Shown: one piece after another, positions 39,235 through 46,571 of the stretch | How positions within the stretch are numbered: position 1 is the first letter of the stretch | How the letters are laid out: each line of letters begins with the position of its first letter | NCBI GenBank assembly: GCA_902770045.1 | Contig: CACXRO010000026.1 | Span: 1 to 63,154 of the forward strand | Length of the DNA: 63,154 nt | Direction of reading: 5' to 3' | Source: an uncultured bacterium | GTDB lineage: Bacteria > Verrucomicrobiota > Kiritimatiellia > RFP12 > UBA1067 | Program-made: the position numbers and the translations under genes | The notes under the pieces: generated by a model | Databases searched by the model: none | Seen by the model: the letters and a program-made list of their open reading frames with translations, nothing else | Told to the model about the DNA's origin: nothing

Positions 39235-39927
39235 TTGGCGGGCGAGACGGTCAAGACCGAGGCCACCTGCCTCAGGATCAGCCCCTGGTCGTGCACGAGC
39301 CACGTCGTCTCCTGGCTCACCCCGTCCGGACGGGTCGCCACGCTCGTCAAGGGCGCGGTGCGCCCCAAGAGCGCCTTCCTCGGCCAGTACGACCTCAACT
39401 ACACCTGCGAGATCGTCTACTACGCCCGCGCCCGCGGCGAGGCGCACGCCCTGAGGGAGTGCTTCCCGCTCGAGCGGCGCGACGACCTGCGCGGCGACTA
39501 CGCCGCGCTCGCGGTCGCCTCCTACTTCCGCGCCCTCGTCGACGAGCTCGCCCCCCAGGGCCCGGACTGCCGCGACTGGCACGACCTCGTCGTCCGCTCC
39601 CTCGACGCGCTCCCCGGCGCGGCGAACCTGGTCGGCGAGCTCCTCGCCTTCGAGCTCGAGGTCTTGCGGCTGATGGGACTGTGGTCCGGCGTCGCCCCTG
39701 AAGGCGGCTCCTTCGCGCTCCGGGGGGAGCGCAGGTTCGACGTCTCTGCCGCCGCGGCGAAGTGCCTTGCCGCGCCCCGGGCCGAAAAAAACTTCGCTTC
39801 CCTACTTGACGCGGCAAGGGCAATTGGTGTATTCTACACATTCCACGTCGACGTGGCGCCGGAGGCGAGGAGGCTCGCCCTGCAGTTCGCCGCGAAAACC
39901 ACACAGGAAAGACTGAAAGAGAAATGA
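39235..39927 (+). CDS. recO: DNA repair protein RecO
   Basis: A 230-residue protein with an N-terminal OB-fold (GRVATLVKGAVRPKSAFLGQ) and a helical C-terminal region. RecO helps load RecA onto SSB-coated single-stranded DNA. The four-cysteine zinc motif of some RecO proteins is not seen. The start is TTG 39235, four nt after the lepA stop; no in-frame ATG is available near the conserved N-terminus. The end overlaps the next ATG by 4 nt. Confidence 0.82.
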   Translation: MAGETVKTEATCLRISPWSCTSHVVSWLTPSGRVATLVKGAVRPKSAFLGQYDLNYTCEIVYYARARGEAHALRECFPLERRDDLRGDYAALAVASYFRALVDELAPQGPDCRDWHDLVVRSLDALPGAANLVGELLAFELEVLRLMGLWSGVAPEGGSFALRGERRFDVSAAAAKCLAAPRAEKNFASLLDAARAIGVFYTFHVDVAPEARRLALQFAAKTTQERLKEK

Positions 39928-41183
39928 ACATCAAGACCATTGGAGCGGCGCTTGCCCTCGGCGCGGTTGTCGCCGGGTGCAGCAAGGAGGAGGAGCCCGT
40001 CGAGGCCCCCAAGGCGGAGCAGACCGCGAAGGCGGACGAGGCGGTGCTGACCGTCGCCGGCGAGAAGCTGATGCGCTCGCAGGTCGACGCGGACGTCGAG
40101 GCGCTCGTCAAGGCGCAGGGCGACAGGATCCCCGCCGAGCAGCTCGAGTACGCCAAGCAGATGTTCCGCTCGCAGATCGTGCAGGGCTTCATCGCCCAGC
40201 GCGCCCTGCTCGCGATGGCGAAGGCCGCCGGCTACGTGGTGACCGACGCCGACCGCCAGAAGCGCTCCGACGAGGTGATGAAGCTCCTCGCCCGGCAGCC
40301 CGACGCCCCCAAGACGATCGACGAGTACTTCGCCAAGTTTCCGCTCGGCGAGAAGCGCGCGCGCGCCGAGTTCGACGCCGGCATCGTGATCGACAAGATG
40401 CTCAAGGACGAGCAGGCCAAGGCCCCTGGCGCCGACTACCAGGCCAAGGCCGAGGAGATCGTCGCGAACGTCGTCTCCAACAACGCCAAGGCCGCCACGG
40501 CCGAGGCCGACGCGCTCAAGAAGATCAAGGACCTCAAGGCCCAGATCGACCAGGCCCCCGAGGCCGAGCGCGCGGCGAAGTTCGCCGAGCTCGCCAAGGC
40601 CAACTCCGCCTGCCCGTCCTCCGCGAGGGGCGGCGACCTCGGCCCGTTCCAGCACGGCGCGATGGTCAAGGAGTTCGACGAGGTCGCCTTCAAGCTCCCC
40701 GAGGGCAAGGTCTCCGACCCGGTCAAGACCCAGTACGGCTACCATCTCCTGCTGGTGACGAAGAAGTTCCCGGCGGTGGAGGCGAAGGACGGCAAGCCCG
40801 CCGAGCCCGAGAAGGTGCAGGCGAGCCACATCCTGATCAAGGTCGACGGCGTCCGCCCGGTGCCGAAGGTGGAGGACCTCGTCGAGCGGCTGAAGAAGGA
40901 CGGCGAGCGCGATTTCACCCGCGAGTTCGTCTTCAAGGCGATCCGCGACGCGAACGTCGAGGCGCTGGCCAAGGACTTCGAGCAGTTCATTCCGGAGGAG
41001 GTCAAGAAGCCCGTCGAGAAGAAGCCCGAAGTGAAGCCCGTCGAGGTCAAGCCGGTCGAGAAGCTTGAATCGAAGCCAGTGGAGGTGAAGCCTGCCGAAG
41101 TCAAGCCCGCCGAAGCGAAGCCGGCTGAGGAAAAGCCGACTGAGAAGCCCGCCGAGCCGGTTGAAAAGCCGGCCGCGAAATGA
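39924..41183 (+). CDS. Parvulin-type peptidyl-prolyl isomerase lipoprotein with Lys-Pro tail
   Basis: A 419-residue lipoprotein (lipobox VVAGC). A SurA/PrsA-like helical N-terminal domain precedes a parvulin domain with ARGGDLGPFQHGAMVKEFDE, then QYGYHLLLV. The C-terminal ~70 residues are tandem KPVEVKPxE-type repeats, likely an extended periplasm-spanning tail. It should assist folding of secreted or outer-membrane proteins. The ASHILI motif expected before the parvulin core instead occurs after it (about residue 300), which hints at a second, incomplete parvulin domain. Confidence 0.85.
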   Translation: MNIKTIGAALALGAVVAGCSKEEEPVEAPKAEQTAKADEAVLTVAGEKLMRSQVDADVEALVKAQGDRIPAEQLEYAKQMFRSQIVQGFIAQRALLAMAKAAGYVVTDADRQKRSDEVMKLLARQPDAPKTIDEYFAKFPLGEKRARAEFDAGIVIDKMLKDEQAKAPGADYQAKAEEIVANVVSNNAKAATAEADALKKIKDLKAQIDQAPEAERAAKFAELAKANSACPSSARGGDLGPFQHGAMVKEFDEVAFKLPEGKVSDPVKTQYGYHLLLVTKKFPAVEAKDGKPAEPEKVQASHILIKVDGVRPVPKVEDLVERLKKDGERDFTREFVFKAIRDANVEALAKDFEQFIPEEVKKPVEKKPEVKPVEVKPVEKLESKPVEVKPAEVKPAEAKPAEEKPTEKPAEPVEKPAAK

Positions 41184-41189
41184 TATACT
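41180..41189 (+). promoter_or_regulatory. Extended -10 promoter of the small basic protein gene
   Basis: ATGATATACT with TATACT at 41184-41189, overlapping the stop codon of the PPIase gene (TGA 41181-41183). Confidence 0.65.
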
Positions 41190-41220
41190 ACGCGAAATTT
41201 TAAGAAGGAAGAAAAGAACA

Positions 41221-41376
41221 TGAGTCAGCATGCATCTCTCAAGGGTAAGGGCAAAATCGCCTCCAAGCGCAACGTTCTGAAGCGCTTTGAGCGCGTCGAT
41301 CTGCTCCAGAAGCGCGGCGAGTGGAAGGAAGGCTCCCGCGGTCTCGGTCTCAAGAAGACCAAGCCCGAGGCCTAAT
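41221..41376 (+). CDS. PVC-type small basic protein
   Basis: A 51-residue Lys/Arg-rich protein beginning MSQHASLKGKGKIASKRNVL and including LQKRGEWKEGSRGLGLKKTK. It closely resembles the small basic protein (TIGR04137-like) conserved in Verrucomicrobia, Chlamydiae and relatives, whose role is unknown but probably ribosomal or nucleic-acid associated. It has its own promoter and a good AAGAAGGAAG ribosome binding site. It is the strongest taxonomic marker in the window. Confidence 0.85.
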
Positions 41377-41384
41377 CTCCCCCT

Positions 41385-42503
41385 ATGGGACTTTCCGTCG
41401 GCATCGTAGGGCTGCCCAACGTCGGCAAGTCCACGCTCTTCAACGCCCTCACCAAGCGCCAGCAGGCCGCGGCTGAGAACTATCCGTTCTGCACCATCGA
41501 GCCCAACTCGGCCGTGGTCGAGGTGGCCGATCCGCGGGTGGACAAGCTCGCCGAGATGGCGAAGAGCGCCCAGGTGATCCGCGCCACGGTCGAGTTCACC
41601 GACATCGCCGGGCTCGTCAAGGGCGCGTCGAAGGGCGAGGGGCTGGGCAACAAGTTCCTCGCCAACATCCGCGAGTGCGATGCGATCCTCCACGTGGTCA
41701 GGTGCTTCGAGAACGACGACATCATCCACGTGCGCGAGGGCGGCTCCAAGAGCGCGCCGATCGACCCGGTTGGCGACGCCGAGGTGATCGAGACCGAGCT
41801 TGCGCTCGCCGACCTCGAGCAGCTCCAGCGCCGCTACGAGCGCATCCGCAAGGAGGCCCAGGCGAAGCCGGCGCTGCGTCCCGAGGCCGAGGCCTGCGCG
41901 GCGCTGGTGAAGCACCTCGAGGAAGGCAAGCCGGTGCGCTCGTTCCCGCGCGCCGACGGCGACCCGATCCTCCCGGTCCTCCGCGAGCTCAACTTCCTCA
42001 CCGACAAGAAGGTGATCTTCTGCGCCAACGTGGCGGACGACAACGTGACCGGCGAGGGCAACCCCCACGTCGAGGCGCTCCGGTCCTACGCCGCGGCGCA
42101 GGGCTGCGCGCTGACCGTCGTCTGTGCCCAGATGGAGGCCGACCTCGCCGGGCTTTCCGACGCCGAGGCGAAGGAGTTCCTCGAGAGCTACGGCCTCAAG
42201 GAGAGCTCGCTCGAGCGCACCATCGCGCTTGCCTACGAGACGCTGGGGCTGGCGAGCTTCCTCACCGCCGGACCGAAGGAGGCGCGTGCCTGGACCTTCC
42301 GCCGCGGCTGGAAGGCGCCGAAGTGCGCGGGGGTCATCCACACCGACTTCGAGAAGGGCTTTATCCGGGCCCAGGTGGTCTCCTACGACGACTACGTGAA
42401 GTACGGCGGCGAGGCCGGCGCGCGCGAGCACGGCGTGCTGCGCCCCGAGGGCAAGGAATATGAAATGCGCGACGGCGACGTCGTCGAGTTCATGTTTAAC
42501 TGA
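41385..42503 (+). CDS. ychF: Redox-sensitive ATPase/GTPase YchF
   Basis: A 372-residue Obg-family protein with GLPNVGKSTLFNALT, the switch region DIAGLVKGASKGEGLGNKFL, a helical insertion and the C-terminal TGS-like domain (HTDFEKGFIRAQV, then DGDVVEFMFN). YchF prefers ATP and binds ribosomes. Length is normal. It lies 8 bp after the small basic protein gene and probably shares its promoter. Confidence 0.95.
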   Translation: MGLSVGIVGLPNVGKSTLFNALTKRQQAAAENYPFCTIEPNSAVVEVADPRVDKLAEMAKSAQVIRATVEFTDIAGLVKGASKGEGLGNKFLANIRECDAILHVVRCFENDDIIHVREGGSKSAPIDPVGDAEVIETELALADLEQLQRRYERIRKEAQAKPALRPEAEACAALVKHLEEGKPVRSFPRADGDPILPVLRELNFLTDKKVIFCANVADDNVTGEGNPHVEALRSYAAAQGCALTVVCAQMEADLAGLSDAEAKEFLESYGLKESSLERTIALAYETLGLASFLTAGPKEARAWTFRRGWKAPKCAGVIHTDFEKGFIRAQVVSYDDYVKYGGEAGAREHGVLRPEGKEYEMRDGDVVEFMFN

Positions 42504-42534
42504 CCCCGCCCCCGCCGGGTCGGAAGCGGTTCAG

Positions 42535-42630
42535 TGTTCAGCAGCCAGCAGCCAGCAACCAGCAACCGGCAGCCAGTAAAGAGGAAGAGTCCTCCTTATC
42601 CCACTGACCGCTGGCTGCTGGTTGTTGCAT
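42535..42630. repeat. CAGCCAGCAG-type intergenic repeat with inverted arm
   Basis: The left part repeats CAGCAGCCAGCAGCCAGCAA units; the right part (about 42609-42628) reads CTGGCTGCTGGTTGTTG, the reverse complement of the left arm. It fills most of the 223-bp gap between ychF and the phosphoesterase gene. Confidence 0.65.
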
Positions 42631-42681
42631 CACTTCCAACGCACCACGCGTTGGCCCCGCGTCCCGCCACGAACAACGAGA

Positions 42682-42692
42682 TTTGGTATAAT
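42682..42692 (+). promoter_or_regulatory. Extended -10 promoter of the phosphoesterase gene
   Basis: TTTGGTATAAT with TATAAT at 42687-42692, 35 bp before the ATG. Confidence 0.75.
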
Positions 42693-42726
42693 ACGCGGCA
42701 GAAGTCAAGCTGACGGAGAAATTGGG

Positions 42727-43515
42727 ATGGAGCTTCCAAAACCTATGAAATATGCGATAATGAGCGATGCACACGCGAATCCGCTGGCGCTGGAGACTGC
42801 GCTGGCGGACGCGCGCTCGCTTGGATGCGAAAAGCTCGTCTTCGCCGGCGACATGACGGGCTACGGATACGACGCCAAGGCGACGCTCGGCCTGGTCCGC
42901 GAGAACTTCGACGTGGTGCTGCTCGGCAACCACGACTCGGCGTGTGCGGGGCTCGAGCCGGCGCGGGAGGTGGCGATGCTCAGCAGCTACGCGCTCGACG
43001 TGGAGGCGCGGGACAAGCTTTCGTCCGCCGACCTGGAATGGCTGCGCGAGTTGCCGCTGACACATGCCGAGGGCGGGTTCGCGGTCGTGCACGGCGACTT
43101 CACGAAGCCGAAGGCGTGGGAATACATCTACTCTGCGGAGGCTGTGGAGCGCAATTTCGGCAAGCGCCGGGAGCGGCTAATGTTCTGCGGGCACACGCAT
43201 CATGCGATGGTATGGGAGGAGACGGGGAAGGGCGCTGTCCGGGAGCAGCTTGCCGACCGGTTCGCCCGGCCGGCGCTCAAGCCGGAGTCGGTGTCCTTCA
43301 AGCTCGCCAAGTCGCGCTACCTCGTGAACTGCGGCAGCGTGGGCTATCCGCGCACCGACCTCTGCTCCTCGTATGCCATCTTCGACTCGTCGTCGAAGGA
43401 GGTCTGCGTGCGCCGCCTGCCGTTCGACTTCAAGTCCTACATAACCGAGATGCTGAAGCGCGACCTGCCCTTGCCCAACTGGCTAATCGAGATCCTCCTC
43501 GCCGCCACCCGCTAA
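42727..43515 (+). CDS. Calcineurin-like metallophosphoesterase
   Basis: A 262-residue protein with the metal-binding motifs in order: SDAHAN, GDMTGYG, LLGNHD, VVHGDF and CGHTHH, with NCGSVGYPR near the end. This is the YfcE/MJ0936-like phosphodiesterase layout. The substrate is unknown. The chosen start is ATG 42727. It is monocistronic, with its own promoter. Confidence 0.88.
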   Translation: MELPKPMKYAIMSDAHANPLALETALADARSLGCEKLVFAGDMTGYGYDAKATLGLVRENFDVVLLGNHDSACAGLEPAREVAMLSSYALDVEARDKLSSADLEWLRELPLTHAEGGFAVVHGDFTKPKAWEYIYSAEAVERNFGKRRERLMFCGHTHHAMVWEETGKGAVREQLADRFARPALKPESVSFKLAKSRYLVNCGSVGYPRTDLCSSYAIFDSSSKEVCVRRLPFDFKSYITEMLKRDLPLPNWLIEILLAATR

Positions 43516-43610
43516 TCCGCGGCAGTTTGCGACCGCGCGTTTGCAGGATGCAGAGAAGGTGAACAGGATTAAGAGTGTTTGAGGGTTTGAGTGAAGAGTG
43601 TTTGAGTTTT

Positions 43611-43685
43611 TAACACACGGATTTGTTCGCGACTACGTCGCTCACCGATGACGAAGGTCGTAGACCTGAGCAAATCCGTGTGTTA
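43611..43685. repeat. Perfect 15-bp inverted repeat with 45-nt centre
   Basis: TAACACACGGATTTG (43611-43625) and its exact complement at 43671-43685. The centre holds a weaker CTACG/CGTAG pairing. It lies between the phosphoesterase gene and the tatA promoter; the 241-bp gap also holds a CCGCGGCAGTTTGCG motif at 43517 and a CGAACCACGAACCACGAA tract just before the promoter. Confidence 0.85.
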
Positions 43686-43716
43686 TTACGAACCACGAAC
43701 CACGAATCGCGAAATT

Positions 43717-43726
43717 ATGGTATAAT
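43717..43726 (+). promoter_or_regulatory. Extended -10 promoter of tatA-uvrC
   Basis: ATGGTATAAT with TATAAT at 43721-43726, 30 bp before the tatA ATG, which has a good AAGGAG. Confidence 0.8.
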
Positions 43727-43756
43727 ACAACACCTAAGCAACTTAAGGAGAAAAAC

Positions 43757-43957
43757 ATGAGACCTGGATTCTGGCAGATTCTGATCATCGTCGCGATCAT
43801 CGCGATACTCTTCGGCGCCAAGAAGATCCCCGAGCTCGCGCGCTCGATCGGCAAGGCGAAGGGCGAGTTCAAGAAGGGGCTTGTCGAAGGCGAGAAGGAA
43901 GAAGAGGCGGCGGCCGAGGGCGAGAAGAAGCCCGAGCCAGCCAAGGAACTGGCTTGA
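43757..43957 (+). CDS. tatA: Sec-independent translocase protein TatA/E
   Basis: A 66-residue protein with an N-terminal membrane helix (FWQILIIVAIIAILFGAKKI), the FGxxKxPE hinge and an amphipathic helix, followed by a Glu/Lys-rich tail. It forms the pore component of the twin-arginine translocase. No tatC is nearby. The stop overlaps the uvrC TTG start by 4 nt. Confidence 0.93.
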   Translation: MRPGFWQILIIVAIIAILFGAKKIPELARSIGKAKGEFKKGLVEGEKEEEAAAEGEKKPEPAKELA

Positions 43958-45423
43958 CCGACCTCTTAAGAGAGCGGCTAAAGTCGCTTCCCTGCCGCCC
44001 CGGCTGCTATCTCATGCGAGATCGCCGGGGCGAAATCATCTACGTCGGCAAGGCCAAGAACCTGCGCCGGCGGGTGCAGTCGTACTTCCGTCCGCACGCA
44101 CGCCTGGCGCCGAAGGTGCGCTCGATGGTGGAGCTGGTGCACGACTTCGAGTTCATGACGGTGAAGAACGAGGCGGAGTCGCTGCTCACCGAGGCCTCGC
44201 TCATCAAGCGCCACAAGCCGCACTTCAACATCCTGATGCGGGACGACAAGCGCTACCTCGCGCTCAGGGCGGACGCCGCCGCGCCCTGGCCGCGCTTCGC
44301 CTGCTGCCGGATCGTGCGGGACGACGGCGCGCGCTACTTCGGCCCGTTCCCCTCCGCTCCGGTCGTGCGCGCGGCCAAGGACTTCGTGGAGCGGCGCTGG
44401 GGCATCCGCTCCTGCGCCTGCCTCGAGCCGGACGAGGCCGCCCACCGCCACTGCCTCGCGAACGTGATCCGCTCCTGCAGCGCGCCGTGCCTTGGCTCGG
44501 TAACCCGGGACGAGTACCGGCGCCGCTTCGACGAGGCGTGCGAGTTTCTCGACGGGAAGCGTCCGGCGGAGATCGCCGCGCTGGAGGAGGAGATGCGCGC
44601 GCGCGCCGCGGCGGGCGACTACGAAAGCGCCGCGCGGCTGCGCGACACGGCGTCCGCGCTCCGGGAGATGACCAAGGCCCACTTCGTGCGCCGCACGCCG
44701 GAGATGCGCCGCGAGGCGGCGGCGCGGGGGCTTGAGGAGCTGGCCGCGGCGATCGGGCTTAAGAAACCGCCGCGGATCATCGAGTGCGCCGACATCTCCA
44801 ACCTCTTCGGCGAGTACAACGTCGCCTCGCTGGTGGTGGCGCGCGACGGGCTGCCGGACGGCCGCTACTACCGGCACTTCCGCATCCGCTCCTTCAAGGG
44901 GGCCGACGACCCGCGCGCGATGGCCGAGGTGGTGCGCCGGCGCTACGGGCCGGACTCGACCCTGCTCGCCACCTCGCCGCGCGCGGACCTCTTCGTCTGC
45001 GACGGCGGCATCACCCAGCTTAGGGCGGCGAGGGCGGTGTTCGCCGAGCTCGGCGTCGCCGACATCCCGACCATCGGGCTCGCGGAGCGCCAGGAGGAGA
45101 TCGTGCTCGACGACGGCCGCGAGAGCATCCTGCTGCCGCGCGACTCGGAGGCGCTCTTCGTGCTGACGCGGCTGCGGGACGAGGCGCACCGCTTCGCGAT
45201 CACCTACCACCGTTCGCTGCGCGACCGGGCGATCCGCGAGTCCGCGCTCGACGAGGTGCCGGGCATCGGCGCGGCGAAGAAGGCGAAGCTCCTGCGGCGG
45301 TTCGGGTCCGTGCGCGGGATCGCGCGCGCGTCCGTCGACGAAGTCGCTGCCTGCGCCGGCGTGGGCCGGAACGTCGCCGAGGCGGTGCTCGCCGCCGCCG
45401 GGCGGCGGGGAAAAATGGTATAA
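43954..45423 (+). CDS. uvrC: Excinuclease ABC subunit C
   Basis: A 489-residue nuclease subunit of nucleotide excision repair. It has the GIY-YIG domain (GCYLMRDRRGEIIYVGKAKN), a UVR motif (RARAAAGDYESAARLRD), the RNase H-like domain (ECADISNLFGEYNVAS) and C-terminal helix-hairpin-helix repeats (VPGIGAAKKAKLL). It is shorter than the usual ~600 residues. The start is TTG, overlapping the tatA stop. The final codons GTA-TAA lie in the promoter for the next gene. Confidence 0.93.
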   Translation: MTDLLRERLKSLPCRPGCYLMRDRRGEIIYVGKAKNLRRRVQSYFRPHARLAPKVRSMVELVHDFEFMTVKNEAESLLTEASLIKRHKPHFNILMRDDKRYLALRADAAAPWPRFACCRIVRDDGARYFGPFPSAPVVRAAKDFVERRWGIRSCACLEPDEAAHRHCLANVIRSCSAPCLGSVTRDEYRRRFDEACEFLDGKRPAEIAALEEEMRARAAAGDYESAARLRDTASALREMTKAHFVRRTPEMRREAAARGLEELAAAIGLKKPPRIIECADISNLFGEYNVASLVVARDGLPDGRYYRHFRIRSFKGADDPRAMAEVVRRRYGPDSTLLATSPRADLFVCDGGITQLRAARAVFAELGVADIPTIGLAERQEEIVLDDGRESILLPRDSEALFVLTRLRDEAHRFAITYHRSLRDRAIRESALDEVPGIGAAKKAKLLRRFGSVRGIARASVDEVAACAGVGRNVAEAVLAAAGRRGKMV

Positions 45424-45424
45424 T
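45415..45424 (+). promoter_or_regulatory. Extended -10 promoter of the RND pump, overlapping the uvrC stop
   Basis: ATGGTATAAT with TATAAT at 45419-45424. The uvrC stop TAA is 45421-45423. Confidence 0.75.
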
Positions 45425-45460
45425 TCGCAAAAAAGATCCACCTCTGAAGGGGAGCAGAAG

Positions 45461-46567
45461 ATGAAGATAGGAGCAGGCAAGGTAATCGGGGCGGCGATGT
45501 TCGCCGCCGGCGTCGCGGCAATCTGGCTTTGGCCGAAGCAGAAGGCTGAGGTCAGCGAGGACACGGTGGTGCGCCCGGTGCGGAGCATGGTGGTCACCGG
45601 CAAGGCGACCCTGCCGGAGCTGCGGTGCCCGGGCAAGGTCAGGGCCGGCGAGTCGCGCGACCTGATGTTCGAGGTGCCCGGGCGGCTGGTGGAGTTCAAG
45701 CTCGACCGGGGCCAGACCGTCAAGAAGGGCGACGTCCTCGGCAAGCTCGACACGCGCGACTACGAGGCGGACGTCGCGAAGGCGGAGGCCGAGTTCGAGA
45801 GCAAGAAGCTTTCGTACGAGCGCTACAGCAAGGCGCTCGGCAAGGGCGGCGTCTCCAAGGACGACGTGACCAAGGCCGAGGCGGAATACAAGACGGCCAA
45901 GGCGCAGCTCGCCGTCGCGAAGAAGGCGCTGGAGAGCTGCACGCTCGTCGCGCCGTACGACGGCGTGGTGGCGGACAAGTACCCCGAGGAGCTCGACATG
46001 GTCTCGACCGGCCAGAAGATCCTCACCCTCCTGAGCGTCGACAAGGTGAAGTTCGACATCACCATCCCCGAGACCGCGGTGATCTCCCGCCGTTTCGTCG
46101 AGGTGCTGGGCGACCGCCGCCGCTACGTGGTGTTCGACTCGCTTCCGGGCAAGAAGTTCGACGTCGTGTACGAGGAGGCGACGACCCAGGCGGACGCGAA
46201 GACGCAGACGTTTACGGTGACGTTCTCGATGCCCGCCCAGGACGACTACAGCTTCCTGCCCGGGATGAGCGTGACGCTCGTCATCGAGGGCGGCGCGAAG
46301 ATGTACGACAAGGACGGCACCGTGGAGCCGCTCGCCGTGCCGGCGGTCGCCGTCGGCCAGGACGAGACGGGCGCGCACTTCGTGTGGAAGCTCGTCAAGG
46401 CCGAGAAGGAGGGCGAGTTCAAGGTCACGAAGCAGGTCATCGAGGTCGGGCGTCTCCGCGGCACCAACTACTCGGTGAACAAGGGGCTTGCCGAGGGCGA
46501 CCGAATCGCCGTCGCCGGCGTCTCGATCCTCACCGAAGGCCGCGTCGTCACCCTCTGGAAGGAGTGA
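45461..46567 (+). CDS. RND efflux periplasmic adaptor
   Basis: A 368-residue membrane-fusion protein: N-terminal membrane anchor (about 8-24), a lipoyl-like half (VEFKLDRGQTVKKGDVLGKL), a short helical hairpin, the second half (LESCTLVAPYDGVVAD), and beta-barrel and membrane-proximal domains. It links the RND pump to an outer-membrane channel; no TolC-like gene is in the window. AAGGGGAGCAG lies before the ATG. Confidence 0.92.
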   Translation: MKIGAGKVIGAAMFAAGVAAIWLWPKQKAEVSEDTVVRPVRSMVVTGKATLPELRCPGKVRAGESRDLMFEVPGRLVEFKLDRGQTVKKGDVLGKLDTRDYEADVAKAEAEFESKKLSYERYSKALGKGGVSKDDVTKAEAEYKTAKAQLAVAKKALESCTLVAPYDGVVADKYPEELDMVSTGQKILTLLSVDKVKFDITIPETAVISRRFVEVLGDRRRYVVFDSLPGKKFDVVYEEATTQADAKTQTFTVTFSMPAQDDYSFLPGMSVTLVIEGGAKMYDKDGTVEPLAVPAVAVGQDETGAHFVWKLVKAEKEGEFKVTKQVIEVGRLRGTNYSVNKGLAEGDRIAVAGVSILTEGRVVTLWKE

Positions 46568-46571
46568 CGAG

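Noticed and set aside
41000..41180. Tandem repeats in the PPIase gene as a separate repeat element
   Set aside because: They encode an in-frame Lys-Pro-Glu-Val tail typical of extended periplasmic linkers, with codon-level variation; this is protein repeat structure.
39834..42431. An 865-codon antisense frame across the PPIase, small basic protein and ychF genes
   Set aside because: It spans three real genes with clear motifs and ribosome binding sites; shadow of high GC.
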